In this document: piece after piece, positions 33,864 through 42,579 of the stretch
Layout: every line of letters starts with the position of its first letter
Numbering within the stretch: the stretch's first letter is position 1
Assembly: GCF_017104965.1 (NCBI RefSeq)
Contig: NZ_JAAGPR010000017.1
Coordinates: 1-64,000, forward strand
Length of the DNA stretch: 64,000 bases
Direction: 5' to 3'
Source: Paraburkholderia sp. Ac-20340
Lineage (GTDB): Bacteria; Pseudomonadota; Gammaproteobacteria; Burkholderiales; Burkholderiaceae
Translations under genes and position numbers: made by a program
The notes under the pieces: model-generated
The model's input: only the letters and a program-made list of their open reading frames with translations
Databases searched by the model: none
Told to the model about the DNA's origin: nothing

Positions 33864-35507
33864 ATGGCCGTCATCCGTTCCGAACGTCCGCTTGAATGGC
33901 GCGAGATCGCCGCTGTCGCCGCTGGCGAACCGCTGCAACTCGCCGATGAAGCACGTATGCGCATTCGCCAGGCGCGCGCGCTGGTCGATCAGATTGTCGT
34001 GCGCGGTATTCGCGCCTATGGCGTGAATACGGGCGTAGGCGCGCTTTGCGACGTGGTGGTGTCGCCGTCCGAGCAGCACGATCTCTCGCACAACATCCTC
34101 ATGAGCCACGCCGTGGGCGTGGGCGCGCCGCTGGGCGCGCAGGAAACGCGCGCGATCATGGCCGCGGCGATCAACAACTACGCGCACGGCCATTCGGGCG
34201 TGCGCGTGGAACTGGTCGAGCAACTCGAGGCGCTCCTGAACGCCGATTGTCTGCCCGAAGTGCCCGCGTTCGGTTCGGTCGGTTATCTGAGCCATATGGC
34301 GCATATCGCGCTGGTCTGCGTGGGCGCGGGGCACGTGCGCTGGCATGGCGAGCGTCTGAGCGGCGCGCAGGCGCTCGAACGTCTTGGGCTGCAACCGCTT
34401 TCGCTGCAGGCCAAAGAAGGCTTGAGCCTCGTGAACGGCACGCCTTGCGTGACGGGGCTGGCTGCGCTGGCGCTGGAGCGCGCGCAGCGTCTGCTCGACT
34501 GGTCCGATGCCGTCGCGGCCATGAGCTTCGAAAATCTCGGCGGCCAGATGGCGGCGTTCGACGCGCAGTCGCTGGCGTATCGCGTCTCGCCGGGGCTGGC
34601 GCAAGTGGGCACGCGCATGCGCGCGGCGCTTGCCGAAAGCGGTTTGCTGGCCGCCGCATTGGGCCGCCGTACGCAGGACCCGCTGAGCATGCGCACGATT
34701 CCGCACGTGCATGGCGCGGCGCGCGACGTACTCGCCGCGACCGCCGGCATCGTCGACCGCGAACTGGCTTCGGTCACCGATAACCCCATCGTCGATGGCA
34801 CGCCCGACGCGCCGCAGGTGTTCTCGCAGGCGCACGCCGTGGGCGCATCGATCGCGCTGGCGATGGACAGTCTCGCCGCCGCCGTCGCGCAGGTCGCGGC
34901 GATGGCCGAGCGCCGGCTCGACCGCCTCGTCAATCCGCTCGTCAGCGGTTTGCCCGCGTTTCTCGCGCATGCAGGCGGCACGCGTTCGGGCTTCATGATC
35001 GCGCAGTACACGGCGGCTTCGCTGGTCGCGCAGAATCGTCGCGACGCCGCGCCCGCGAGCCTCGATGGCGGCGTGACCTCGGGCCTGCAGGAAGACCACC
35101 TGTGCCACGCCACGCCCGCCGCGCTCAAGGCGCTGGCCGTGATCGAGAACAGCAGCCGCATTCTGGGCATCGAGTTGCTGGCCGCCGCGCAGGCCTACGA
35201 TCTGCAACCCGTCGATGCCGTGCGCGCGCCGTACACGGAAACGCTGTACAGCCGCATTCGCAGCGTGCTGGCGACGTATCGCGACGATCGTCCGCTGGCG
35301 GGCGATATGTCGGTGGCGTTCCGCATGATCGCCGATGGCAATCCGCCGCCGCTGCCGGACCCGCAGACCGCGCAGCCGCACGCCGATCGTCTCGCCTGCG
35401 CGCCGCAGCCGGCGTTGCATGACGTTGCGCCTGGCGCGGCGACTTCCGCGAACGATGCGCTGGCTGATGCGCTGCCTGATGCGCTAGCTGATGCGGTCGG
35501 CCACTGA
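33864..35507 (+). CDS. HAL/PAL-family (HutH-like) protein lacking the MIO triad
   Basis: The 547-residue protein is homologous over most of its length to histidine/phenylalanine ammonia-lyases: YGVNTGVGAL (Tyr52), GSVG (137-140), LVNGTPC (Asn191), QDPLSMR (271-277) and SVTDNPIV (303-310), TSGLQEDH near the C-terminal third. The cofactor-forming Ala-Ser-Gly that normally follows GSVG is replaced by Tyr141-Leu142-Ser143, and the catalytic Tyr of QDPYSLR is Leu274. It thus cannot form MIO by the known route, so ordinary deamination is doubtful. Its neighbours (amino acid importer, HutC-type regulator) point to an amino-acid-like substrate. The Ala/Asp-rich C-terminal tail comes from 12-bp repeats. 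Confidence 0.82.
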   Translation: MAVIRSERPLEWREIAAVAAGEPLQLADEARMRIRQARALVDQIVVRGIRAYGVNTGVGALCDVVVSPSEQHDLSHNILMSHAVGVGAPLGAQETRAIMAAAINNYAHGHSGVRVELVEQLEALLNADCLPEVPAFGSVGYLSHMAHIALVCVGAGHVRWHGERLSGAQALERLGLQPLSLQAKEGLSLVNGTPCVTGLAALALERAQRLLDWSDAVAAMSFENLGGQMAAFDAQSLAYRVSPGLAQVGTRMRAALAESGLLAAALGRRTQDPLSMRTIPHVHGAARDVLAATAGIVDRELASVTDNPIVDGTPDAPQVFSQAHAVGASIALAMDSLAAAVAQVAAMAERRLDRLVNPLVSGLPAFLAHAGGTRSGFMIAQYTAASLVAQNRRDAAPASLDGGVTSGLQEDHLCHATPAALKALAVIENSSRILGIELLAAAQAYDLQPVDAVRAPYTETLYSRIRSVLATYRDDRPLAGDMSVAFRMIADGNPPPLPDPQTAQPHADRLACAPQPALHDVAPGAATSANDALADALPDALADAVGH

Positions 35508-35557
35508 GACACGCCGTTCGCACTGAACCGAACGAAGCCGAAGGAATCGCCACGACG

Positions 35558-36307
35558 ATGAACACCGACGCTTCCCTGCTCGCATCCGCAGCCGCGCCAT
35601 GCGCCAGCCGCACACGCCGCACCGCGCCGCCTTATGAACAGATCAAGCGCTACGTGCTGGAGCGCGTCGAAAACGGCACCTGGAAGCCGGGCGACGCGAT
35701 CCCGTCCGAAACGGTGCTCGTGAAGGAATTTGGCGTCGCGCGCATGACCGTGTCGCGCGCGCTGCGCGAATTGACGAACGACGGCGTGCTCACGCGCGTG
35801 CAGGGTTCGGGCACCTTTGTCGCGCCGCGCGATTATGAATCGACGGTATTGGAGATCCGCAATATCGCCGATGAAATCGCCGCGCGCGGCCATCGCCACA
35901 CGGCGCGCGTGCTCGCGCTGCAAACCAGCGACGACGAAGCCGCGCTGCTTTCGCTAGGCGTGGCGCGCGGGCCGGTATTTCATTCGCGCATCGTCCATTA
36001 CGAAGAAGGCGAGGCGATCCAGTACGAAGACCGTTTCGTGAATCCCGCGCTGTTTCCGCTGTATCTGCAGCAGGATTTCACGCAGGAAACGCCGAATCAC
36101 TACATGGTGCGGCTCGCGCCGATCCAGCGCGCCGAGTTTCGTATCTACGCGCGCAAGCCCGATGCTTACGTGCGTCATCAACTCGATATGGAAATCGGCG
36201 AGCCTTGCCTGATGGTCGAGCGCCGCACGTGGGTGGGCGAGGTGGTGGCGACGTCGGTGCAGCTCTGGCACGCGGCGTCGCGTTTTCATCTGGCGGGGAA
36301 GGTGTAA
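35558..36307 (+). CDS. GntR-family regulator, HutC subfamily
   Basis: The 249-residue protein has an N-terminal winged helix (PPYEQIKRYVLERVENGTW, GVARMTVSRALRELTNDGVL, VQGSGTFVAP) and a C-terminal UTRA ligand-binding domain (RIVHYEEGEAIQYEDRFVNP and EPCLMVERRTW). HutC itself responds to urocanate. It is last in the transporter-lyase cluster and the likely repressor acting at the palindrome at 30427. Its ligand would be the pathway intermediate; hutU/hutI/hutG are not in the window. It ends just before a terminator shared with the convergent efflux operon. Confidence 0.88.
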   Translation: MNTDASLLASAAAPCASRTRRTAPPYEQIKRYVLERVENGTWKPGDAIPSETVLVKEFGVARMTVSRALRELTNDGVLTRVQGSGTFVAPRDYESTVLEIRNIADEIAARGHRHTARVLALQTSDDEAALLSLGVARGPVFHSRIVHYEEGEAIQYEDRFVNPALFPLYLQQDFTQETPNHYMVRLAPIQRAEFRIYARKPDAYVRHQLDMEIGEPCLMVERRTWVGEVVATSVQLWHAASRFHLAGKV

Positions 36308-36311
36308 AAAA

Positions 36312-36340
36312 GCGGGCATGCCTTGGCTGGTCATGCCCGC
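36312..36340. terminator. Bidirectional terminator
   Basis: A 9-bp stem GCGGGCATG / CATGCCCGC has an 11-nt loop and an A-run on the left; the minus strand therefore ends in TTTTTT. It lies between the convergent GntR gene and the outer-membrane efflux gene. Confidence 0.75.
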
Positions 36341-36349
36341 CTTGTTACG

Positions 36350-37849
36350 TCAGGACGCTGTTTTTGCGTCGGATTTTGCGTCAGGTTTTGCGTCGGCGTT
36401 GGCATCGAGTTGCTGCGTGCTCCAGCCGCCGCCGATCGCCTGAATCAGGCCCACGGTTGCGTTCAGCCGCCGCGTATCCAGTTCCAGCGACGAAATCTGC
36501 GTGGACAACGCCGTCGTCTGCGCCGTCACCACATCCAGATAACTCACCACGCCATCGCGGTAACGCGACATCGACAGCGTCAGCGTGCGCTGGGCGGCCG
36601 TGAGCGCCTCGTCTTCGCGTTGCGCTTCGTCGCCCAGATGGTGCAGCAGCGCGAGATTGTCCTCGACCTGCTGGAACGCATTGAGCACGGTGGCCTTGTA
36701 ATCGGCGCCGTTCTCGGCGAGCTTCGCGCGCGCTTCACGCACCTTCGCCTTGCGCAGGCCGCCGTCGAAGATCGTCTGCACGAGCGTCGGGCCGATCGAC
36801 CACATCTCATTGGGCGCGGCCAGCCACGGGCTGAAGGTGTCGCTCTGGAAACCGCCGTCCAGACCCAGCGACAGATCCGGGAAGAACGCGGCCTTCGCCA
36901 CGCCGATCTCCGCATTGGCCGAGGCCACGCGGCGTTCGGCCGCCGCGATGTCCGGGCGCCGTTGCAGCAGCGCCGAAGGCAGCCCGGCGGGCAGATTCGG
37001 CAGATGTGGGCGCAGCGTGTCGGACGCGACGTTGAAGTCGGACGCCGGCACGCCGATTAGCGTGGCGATCGCGTGTTCGTAGAGGGCGCGGCGCGCGCTC
37101 ACGTCGTCGGCGGAAGCCTGCGCGGCGGCGAGCTGATTCTGCGCGCGCGACACGTCCAGATCGGAAGCGATGCCGCCGCGATGGCGGCTCTCGGTCAACT
37201 CCAGCGCGTGACGGTAGGCGGCGATCGTATCGTCGAGCAGCTTCGACTGCTGGTCGAGACCGAGCAGGTTGAACCAGGTCGTCGCGAGCTTTGCCTGCAG
37301 GCTCAGTTGCAGCGAAGCGAGATCGGCCGCGCTGGCCTCGCTCGTGGCCTGGCCGGCCTTCACTTCGTTGCGCACCTTGCCCCACAGATCGAGGTCGTAG
37401 CCGATGCCCACATCGAGCGTGTTCGCGTTGTACACGTTCGGCTGACCCGAGCCGCGCAGCGGGCGCAACGCCGACTGCCGGTCGCGCTGCACCTGCGCAC
37501 CGAGGCCGATGGTCGGCAACAGCGCCGATTTGGCCTGGGCGGTGAGCGAATCGGCTTCGTCGTGACGCGCGAGCGCGGCGGCGATGTTCGGGTTGGCCTT
37601 GGCGACCTTCGGCTCGAGCTGGTCGAGCATCGGATCATGGAAGACTTTCCACCAGCCGTCGCGCGGCAATTCGTCGGCGGGCTGCGCCATCTGCCAGCCG
37701 CCGGTTTCCTTGAAGTGCGTCGGGATCGCTGCGGCGGGCGCGTGATAGACGGGCGCGAACGAGCACGCGCCCAGCAACGCGGTCGTTGCGAGCGCAACCA
37801 GCTTCAAGCGCCCGCGCGCCAGAGAGGGCAGGGGGAACCGCTTAACCAT
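36350..37849 (-). CDS. RND efflux outer-membrane lipoprotein (OprM/NodT family)
   Basis: The 499-residue outer-membrane factor has a lipoprotein signal ending LLGAC (Cys29). Two repeats of the OEP family follow, with WWKVFHDPMLDQLEPK, GYDLDLWGKVRNEVKA and RRPDIAAAERRVASANAEIGVAKAAFFPDLSL. It would form the trimeric exit duct of the pump whose periplasmic and inner-membrane parts are encoded just upstream. The ATG overlaps the end of the adaptor gene by 8 bases. The frame is open further upstream, but the lipobox supports this start. Confidence 0.9.
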   Translation of the reverse strand: MVKRFPLPSLARGRLKLVALATTALLGACSFAPVYHAPAAAIPTHFKETGGWQMAQPADELPRDGWWKVFHDPMLDQLEPKVAKANPNIAAALARHDEADSLTAQAKSALLPTIGLGAQVQRDRQSALRPLRGSGQPNVYNANTLDVGIGYDLDLWGKVRNEVKAGQATSEASAADLASLQLSLQAKLATTWFNLLGLDQQSKLLDDTIAAYRHALELTESRHRGGIASDLDVSRAQNQLAAAQASADDVSARRALYEHAIATLIGVPASDFNVASDTLRPHLPNLPAGLPSALLQRRPDIAAAERRVASANAEIGVAKAAFFPDLSLGLDGGFQSDTFSPWLAAPNEMWSIGPTLVQTIFDGGLRKAKVREARAKLAENGADYKATVLNAFQQVEDNLALLHHLGDEAQREDEALTAAQRTLTLSMSRYRDGVVSYLDVVTAQTTALSTQISSLELDTRRLNATVGLIQAIGGGWSTQQLDANADAKPDAKSDAKTAS

Positions 37850-39065
37850 GCGCCTGCTCCGCGTCGTGCGACGCATTGGCCGATGCGGTCTTCGCGGGCG
37901 CATTGGTCGCCGCCGTGGCGGCGAGGCGCACCACATCGCCGTTCGTCAGCGAATCGGGCGGGTTGTCGATCACGCGTTCGCCCGCCTTCAACCCTTCGAT
38001 GATTTCCACGCGCGTGCCCAGATCGGTGCCGATCGTCACGTCGCGCAACTGCACCTTATGGTCGTCGCCCGCGACGGCCACCTGCATGCCGTGCGAGCGG
38101 AAGATCAGCGCGCTGGCGGGCACGAACAGGGCGTGCGCGTCGCCGGGCATCGCCAGATGGACTTCCGTGTACTCGCCGGGGAACAGCATGCCCTGCTTGT
38201 TGTCGACGGAAAGCTGCACGAGCATCGTACCCGACGTGGGCGAGATCGACTGGTCGGTATCGACGAGCTTCGCATCGAACTGCATGCCCGGGCGCTCCGG
38301 CACCGTGAGCGTGGCGTGCATGCCCGGTTTGATCGACGCCGCGTCGCTCTGCGGCACGCTCACGTAGACGCGCAACTGGCTCGCGTCGGACACCGTGAAG
38401 AGTTCCGGGCCGCTGCCGCTGCCCGCGCTGATGAGCGCGCCCACGTCGGTCTTGCGCGCCGTCACCACGCCGTCGAACGGCGCGGTCAGACGCTTGAACG
38501 ATTCGAGCGCTTCGAGGCGGCGCACGTTCGCCTGATTGGCGTCCACGGTGGCCTGCTTGGCGATCAGGTCCGAGGTCTTTTCATCGGCTTCCTGCTGCGA
38601 AACCGAATCCTGCTTGAGCATCTCGATCCAGCGCTTCGCGGTGGTGGCCGCGAGCTTTTCGTTGGCGATCGAGTTCTGCAGATCGGCGCGCGCCTGCTGA
38701 AGCTGCTGATCGAGATCGGGCGTATCGATCACGCCCAGCAACTGGCCCGCCTTCACATGTGTGCCGATATCGGCGTACCAGGCATGCAGATAGCCGGAGA
38801 CGCGCGCGTAGATCGGCGCGTTGATATACGCGGCCAGATGGCCGGGCAGCACGAGCGCCTGCGAGGCCGGGCTCGGCTCGGGCAGCACGGTGGCGACCGT
38901 GGGCACGGCCTGGGCGTCGGTCCAGGACGTGAGTTCCTGATGCGCGTGCACGCGGCTGAACAGACCGCCGGAGACGATCCCGGCGGCGACCATCAACGCC
39001 ACGGCGGCGACGGACTTCAGATGGCGCAGCGATTGCGGCGGGGCGATGTCGACTTCAGTGGACAT
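37842..39065 (-). CDS. RND efflux periplasmic adaptor (membrane fusion protein)
   Basis: The 407-residue HlyD/AcrA-type adaptor has an N-terminal membrane anchor (VAAVALMVAAGIVSGGLFSR), the lipoyl half-motifs (ARVSGYLHAWYADIGTHVKAG and LTAPFDGVVTARKTDVGALI), a coiled-coil hairpin between them and a beta-barrel domain. GAGGGAG precedes the ATG. It overlaps the pump gene by 11 bases. It joins pump and duct; the substrate range is unknown. Confidence 0.9.
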   Translation of the reverse strand: MSTEVDIAPPQSLRHLKSVAAVALMVAAGIVSGGLFSRVHAHQELTSWTDAQAVPTVATVLPEPSPASQALVLPGHLAAYINAPIYARVSGYLHAWYADIGTHVKAGQLLGVIDTPDLDQQLQQARADLQNSIANEKLAATTAKRWIEMLKQDSVSQQEADEKTSDLIAKQATVDANQANVRRLEALESFKRLTAPFDGVVTARKTDVGALISAGSGSGPELFTVSDASQLRVYVSVPQSDAASIKPGMHATLTVPERPGMQFDAKLVDTDQSISPTSGTMLVQLSVDNKQGMLFPGEYTEVHLAMPGDAHALFVPASALIFRSHGMQVAVAGDDHKVQLRDVTIGTDLGTRVEIIEGLKAGERVIDNPPDSLTNGDVVRLAATAATNAPAKTASANASHDAEQAHG

Positions 39066-42000
39066 GGGATTCTCCCTCGAGGGCGGGTTGTTCCAGAGTG
39101 GGGATGGTGGCGTGCGGTTCGTCGTTATCGGCATCGTCGTGACCATCGCCGCGGTCATTGCGGTGCACGAGGCTGAACACCACGGGCACGAACAGCAGCG
39201 TCGCCAGCGTCGCGCACAGCAGGCCGCCGATCACGGCGCGGCCGAGCGGGGCGTTCTGTTCGCCGCCGTCGCCCATGCCGAGCGCCATCGGCGCCATGCC
39301 GATAATCATCGCCAGCGCCGTCATCAGCACCGGACGGAAGCGCGTGAAGCCGGCTTCCATGGCGGCGCGCAGCGCGTCGCCGGTGACGGCCAGACGTTCG
39401 CGGGCGAACGACACCACCAGAATCGCGTTGGCGGTCGCCACGCCCATGCAGAGAATCGCGCCGGTGAGCGCCGGGACGGACAGCGGCGTGTGCGTGGTGA
39501 ACAGCATCCAGACGATGCCCGCGAGTGCGGCCGGCAACGCGCAGACGATCACGAACGCATCGGCCCACGAATGGAAGTTCACGACGATCAGCAGATAGAT
39601 CAGCAGCACCGCGCCCGCGAGACCGAGCAGCAGGCCCGTGAACGCGCTGTTCATGGTCTGCACCTGGCCGCGCATCGTCACGGTCGAGCCCTTCGGCACG
39701 TCCTTGGCGGTAGCGTGGATGGCCGCCTGGATTTGCGACGCCACCGCGCCCAGATCGGCACCTTGCGTGGTCGCGTAGATGTCGAACAGCGGCATGATGT
39801 TGTAGTGCGAGACCACGGCGTCGGCGGTGCCGCGCGTGATCGTGGCGATGCCGCCGAGAATCTGCGAGCCGCCGGTCTTGCTCGTGACCGGCAGATTCTG
39901 CAGATCGGAGAGCGTGGTCATGCGGTATTGCGGCGTCTGCGCGACGATCGGATACGACACGCCGTTCTTCGGGTTGAGCCAGTAGGTAGGCGACACCTGG
40001 CTCGTGCCCGACAGGCTGGCCACCACGGAGTTCGTCACGTCCTGCTCGGTGATGCCGAGTTCATCCGCACGCGAACGGTCGACGGCCACGGTCAACTGCG
40101 GATAGGTCGAGGCCTGCTGGATACGCGGATCGGCCACGCCCGGCACTTTGGCGACCAGACGCAGCAGCTCGTTGGCGTACTGCTTGTTCGCTTGCATGTT
40201 CGGGCCGCTGACCTGCACGTCGATCGGTGCGGGCGCGCCGAAGTTCAGGATCTGGCTGACGATATCTGCAGGCAGGAACGAGAACGTCGTGCCCGGGAAC
40301 AGACGCGGAAGTTGCGTGCGCAACATTTTCACGTACTGCGCGGTGGGCGCATGATTTTCGCCGAGCGAAATCATGATGTCGCCGTCCTGCGGCCCGATCG
40401 TGCCGCTATTGTTGTACGTGAGGTTGATACCGCTGTTCGGCAGGCCGATATTGTCGATGATGCTCGTAAGCTGGTCGGCCGGAATCGCATGGCGCACCGT
40501 GTCTTCGATATGGTCGAAGAGGTCGGCGGTGTCTTCCACACGCGTGCCGATCGGCGCGCGCACGTGAATTTCGATTTCGCCCGAATCGATATTCGGGAAG
40601 AAGTTGCGGCCAAGGAACGGCACCAGCGCGAACGACAGCATCACGATGGCGAGAAAGCCCACGACGAAGCGCTTGCGATGCGTGAGTGCAAGACCCAGCA
40701 CGCCGCGATAACCGGCGCGAATGCGCTCGAAGCGACGCTCGAAACCGCGCTGGAAACGCACCAGCGGATTGCGCGAAACTTTGACGTGATCGTGCGCGCC
40801 ATGCGGTGCCATGATGGCCGCGAGTTCGCCCGATGCGTGACCTTGCGACGCGTGCGGCTTGAGCAGGTAGCGCGCCATCATCGGCACGAAGGTACGCGAA
40901 AGAATGAACGACGCGATCATCGCGAAGATCACGGATTCGGCCATCGGCACGAACAGGTAGCGTGCGATACCGTCGAGCAGCAGCATCGGCACGAACACGA
41001 TACAGATACACAGCAGCGAAACCAGTGCGGGCGCAACGATCTGCGCGGCGCCGTCGAGAATCGCACTGCGCACGTCCTTGCCTTGTTCCAGATGCCAGTT
41101 GATGTTCTCGATCGTCACCGTGGCATCGTCGACGAGAATACCCACCGCTAGCGCGAGCCCGCCCAAGGTCATGACGTTGAGCGTTTCGCCGCAGGCCGCG
41201 AGACCCGCGATAGCCGCAAGCACGGCCAGCGGAATCGACGCCGCAATGATGAGCGTCGAGCGCCAGCTACCGAGGAACAGCAGGATCATGGCCGAAGTCA
41301 GTGCAGCCGCGATAATGCCTTCGCGCGCCACGCCGCTCACGGCGCCCTTCACGAACACCGACTGATCGCCCAGCGGCACGAGCTTGAGGCTAGGCGGCAG
41401 CGACTGTTCGATCAGCGGCAGCTTGGCCTTCACGCCCGCGATGATGTCGAGCGTCGATGCCGAGCCGTTCTTGAGAATCGACATCAGCACCGCACGGTGA
41501 CCGTCCACGCGCACGATATTGCCTTGCGGCGGATAACCGTCGCGCACGTGCGCCACGTCGCGCATATAGATCACGGCGCCATCCACCGTTTTAATCGGCA
41601 GATTGTTGAGCGCGTCGATCGACAACGGGCTGTTGTTCAGGCGCACGTTGTATTCGAACTGGCCGATCTTCTGCGTGCCCGCAGGAATGATCTGGTTCTG
41701 CTGCGCGAGCGCATTCGCCACGTCCTGCGCGGAGAGCTTGCGCGCCTGCAGCGCCTGCGGATTCAGGTCGATCTGCACTTCGCGCGTCTTGCCGCCATAT
41801 GGCGTGGGAATCGCAACACCCGAAACGGACAGCAATTGCGGCCGGATAAAGTTGGTTGCGTAGTCACCGAGTTGCTGCTCGTTGAGCTTGTCGCTCGTGA
41901 GCGCAAGCTGCAGCACCGGCACCGTGGACGCGTTGTAGTTGAGAATCTGCGGCGGTGTGGTGCCGGGCGGCATCTGCTTCAACACGGTCTGCGAAACCGA

Positions 42001-42333
42001 GGTCACCTGCGCCGTGGCGGTGCGAATATCCACGGTTGGCTGGAAGAAGATTTTCACGATGCCATAGCCGCGGAACGACTGCGATTCGATGTGGGCCACA
42101 TCGTTGACAGTCGTGCCGAGCGTGCGCTCGTAATAGGTGACGATACGTCCCGACATGTCGTCGGGTTGCAGACCGGCGTAATTCCACACCACGCTAATCA
42201 CGGGAATGCGGATATCCGGGAAGATATCGGTTGGCGTGCGTAACGCAGCGAGCGGGCCAGCGATCAGGATCAACAGGGCCAGCACGATGAACGTGTACGG
42301 ACGGTTCAAGGCCAGCCGGACGATTTTCAGCAT
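39055..42333 (-). CDS. RND efflux pump, inner-membrane permease
   Basis: The 1092-residue protein has the RND architecture: twelve membrane segments and two large periplasmic loops (PTDIFPDIRIPVISVVWNYA after TM1). The proton-relay Asp pair is present in GILVDDATVTIENI. The Lys of the AcrB relay (SAKNAI in TM10) is replaced, as the equivalent segment reads GVATANAILVV. The subfamily is therefore not classic AcrB; homologs with this TM10 are known to me only loosely. It may export drugs, aromatic acids or solvents. It is first of the three pump genes and lies 246 bases downstream of a response regulator gene on the same strand. Confidence 0.9.
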   Translation of the reverse strand: MLKIVRLALNRPYTFIVLALLILIAGPLAALRTPTDIFPDIRIPVISVVWNYAGLQPDDMSGRIVTYYERTLGTTVNDVAHIESQSFRGYGIVKIFFQPTVDIRTATAQVTSVSQTVLKQMPPGTTPPQILNYNASTVPVLQLALTSDKLNEQQLGDYATNFIRPQLLSVSGVAIPTPYGGKTREVQIDLNPQALQARKLSAQDVANALAQQNQIIPAGTQKIGQFEYNVRLNNSPLSIDALNNLPIKTVDGAVIYMRDVAHVRDGYPPQGNIVRVDGHRAVLMSILKNGSASTLDIIAGVKAKLPLIEQSLPPSLKLVPLGDQSVFVKGAVSGVAREGIIAAALTSAMILLFLGSWRSTLIIAASIPLAVLAAIAGLAACGETLNVMTLGGLALAVGILVDDATVTIENINWHLEQGKDVRSAILDGAAQIVAPALVSLLCICIVFVPMLLLDGIARYLFVPMAESVIFAMIASFILSRTFVPMMARYLLKPHASQGHASGELAAIMAPHGAHDHVKVSRNPLVRFQRGFERRFERIRAGYRGVLGLALTHRKRFVVGFLAIVMLSFALVPFLGRNFFPNIDSGEIEIHVRAPIGTRVEDTADLFDHIEDTVRHAIPADQLTSIIDNIGLPNSGINLTYNNSGTIGPQDGDIMISLGENHAPTAQYVKMLRTQLPRLFPGTTFSFLPADIVSQILNFGAPAPIDVQVSGPNMQANKQYANELLRLVAKVPGVADPRIQQASTYPQLTVAVDRSRADELGITEQDVTNSVVASLSGTSQVSPTYWLNPKNGVSYPIVAQTPQYRMTTLSDLQNLPVTSKTGGSQILGGIATITRGTADAVVSHYNIMPLFDIYATTQGADLGAVASQIQAAIHATAKDVPKGSTVTMRGQVQTMNSAFTGLLLGLAGAVLLIYLLIVVNFHSWADAFVIVCALPAALAGIVWMLFTTHTPLSVPALTGAILCMGVATANAILVVSFARERLAVTGDALRAAMEAGFTRFRPVLMTALAMIIGMAPMALGMGDGGEQNAPLGRAVIGGLLCATLATLLFVPVVFSLVHRNDRGDGHDDADNDEPHATIPTLEQPALEGESHVH

Positions 42334-42579
42334 CAGAAGGGGCTCCGTTCAGAACATCGGCGCCGGTTCCCGTCGCGTACCGGTGCGCCCAGATGGCGCA
42401 AAAAAAGCGTGAAAAGTACGGGAAACTACTGTGGAACCGACGCCGGTATTGTGGCGGGCGGGGTGTAACGTCCTGCAACCAGACAGATGAAAGAAGTTTT
42501 ATTTATCGACTGGTTTTTTTAACAAAAAGGACTACGAATCGCTGAATAAAAAAGTTTATTCGCAATGGCGTCAATTCGA

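Noticed and set aside
39046..41151. 700-codon frame antisense to the RND pump
   Set aside because: His/Arg-rich shadow of a clear pump gene, no motif.
42544..42561. AT-only dyad GAATAAA...TTTATTC after the Glu-phosphosite regulator
   Set aside because: Stem is short and AT-only; it could form by chance in this AT-rich patch and is too weak to call a terminator.
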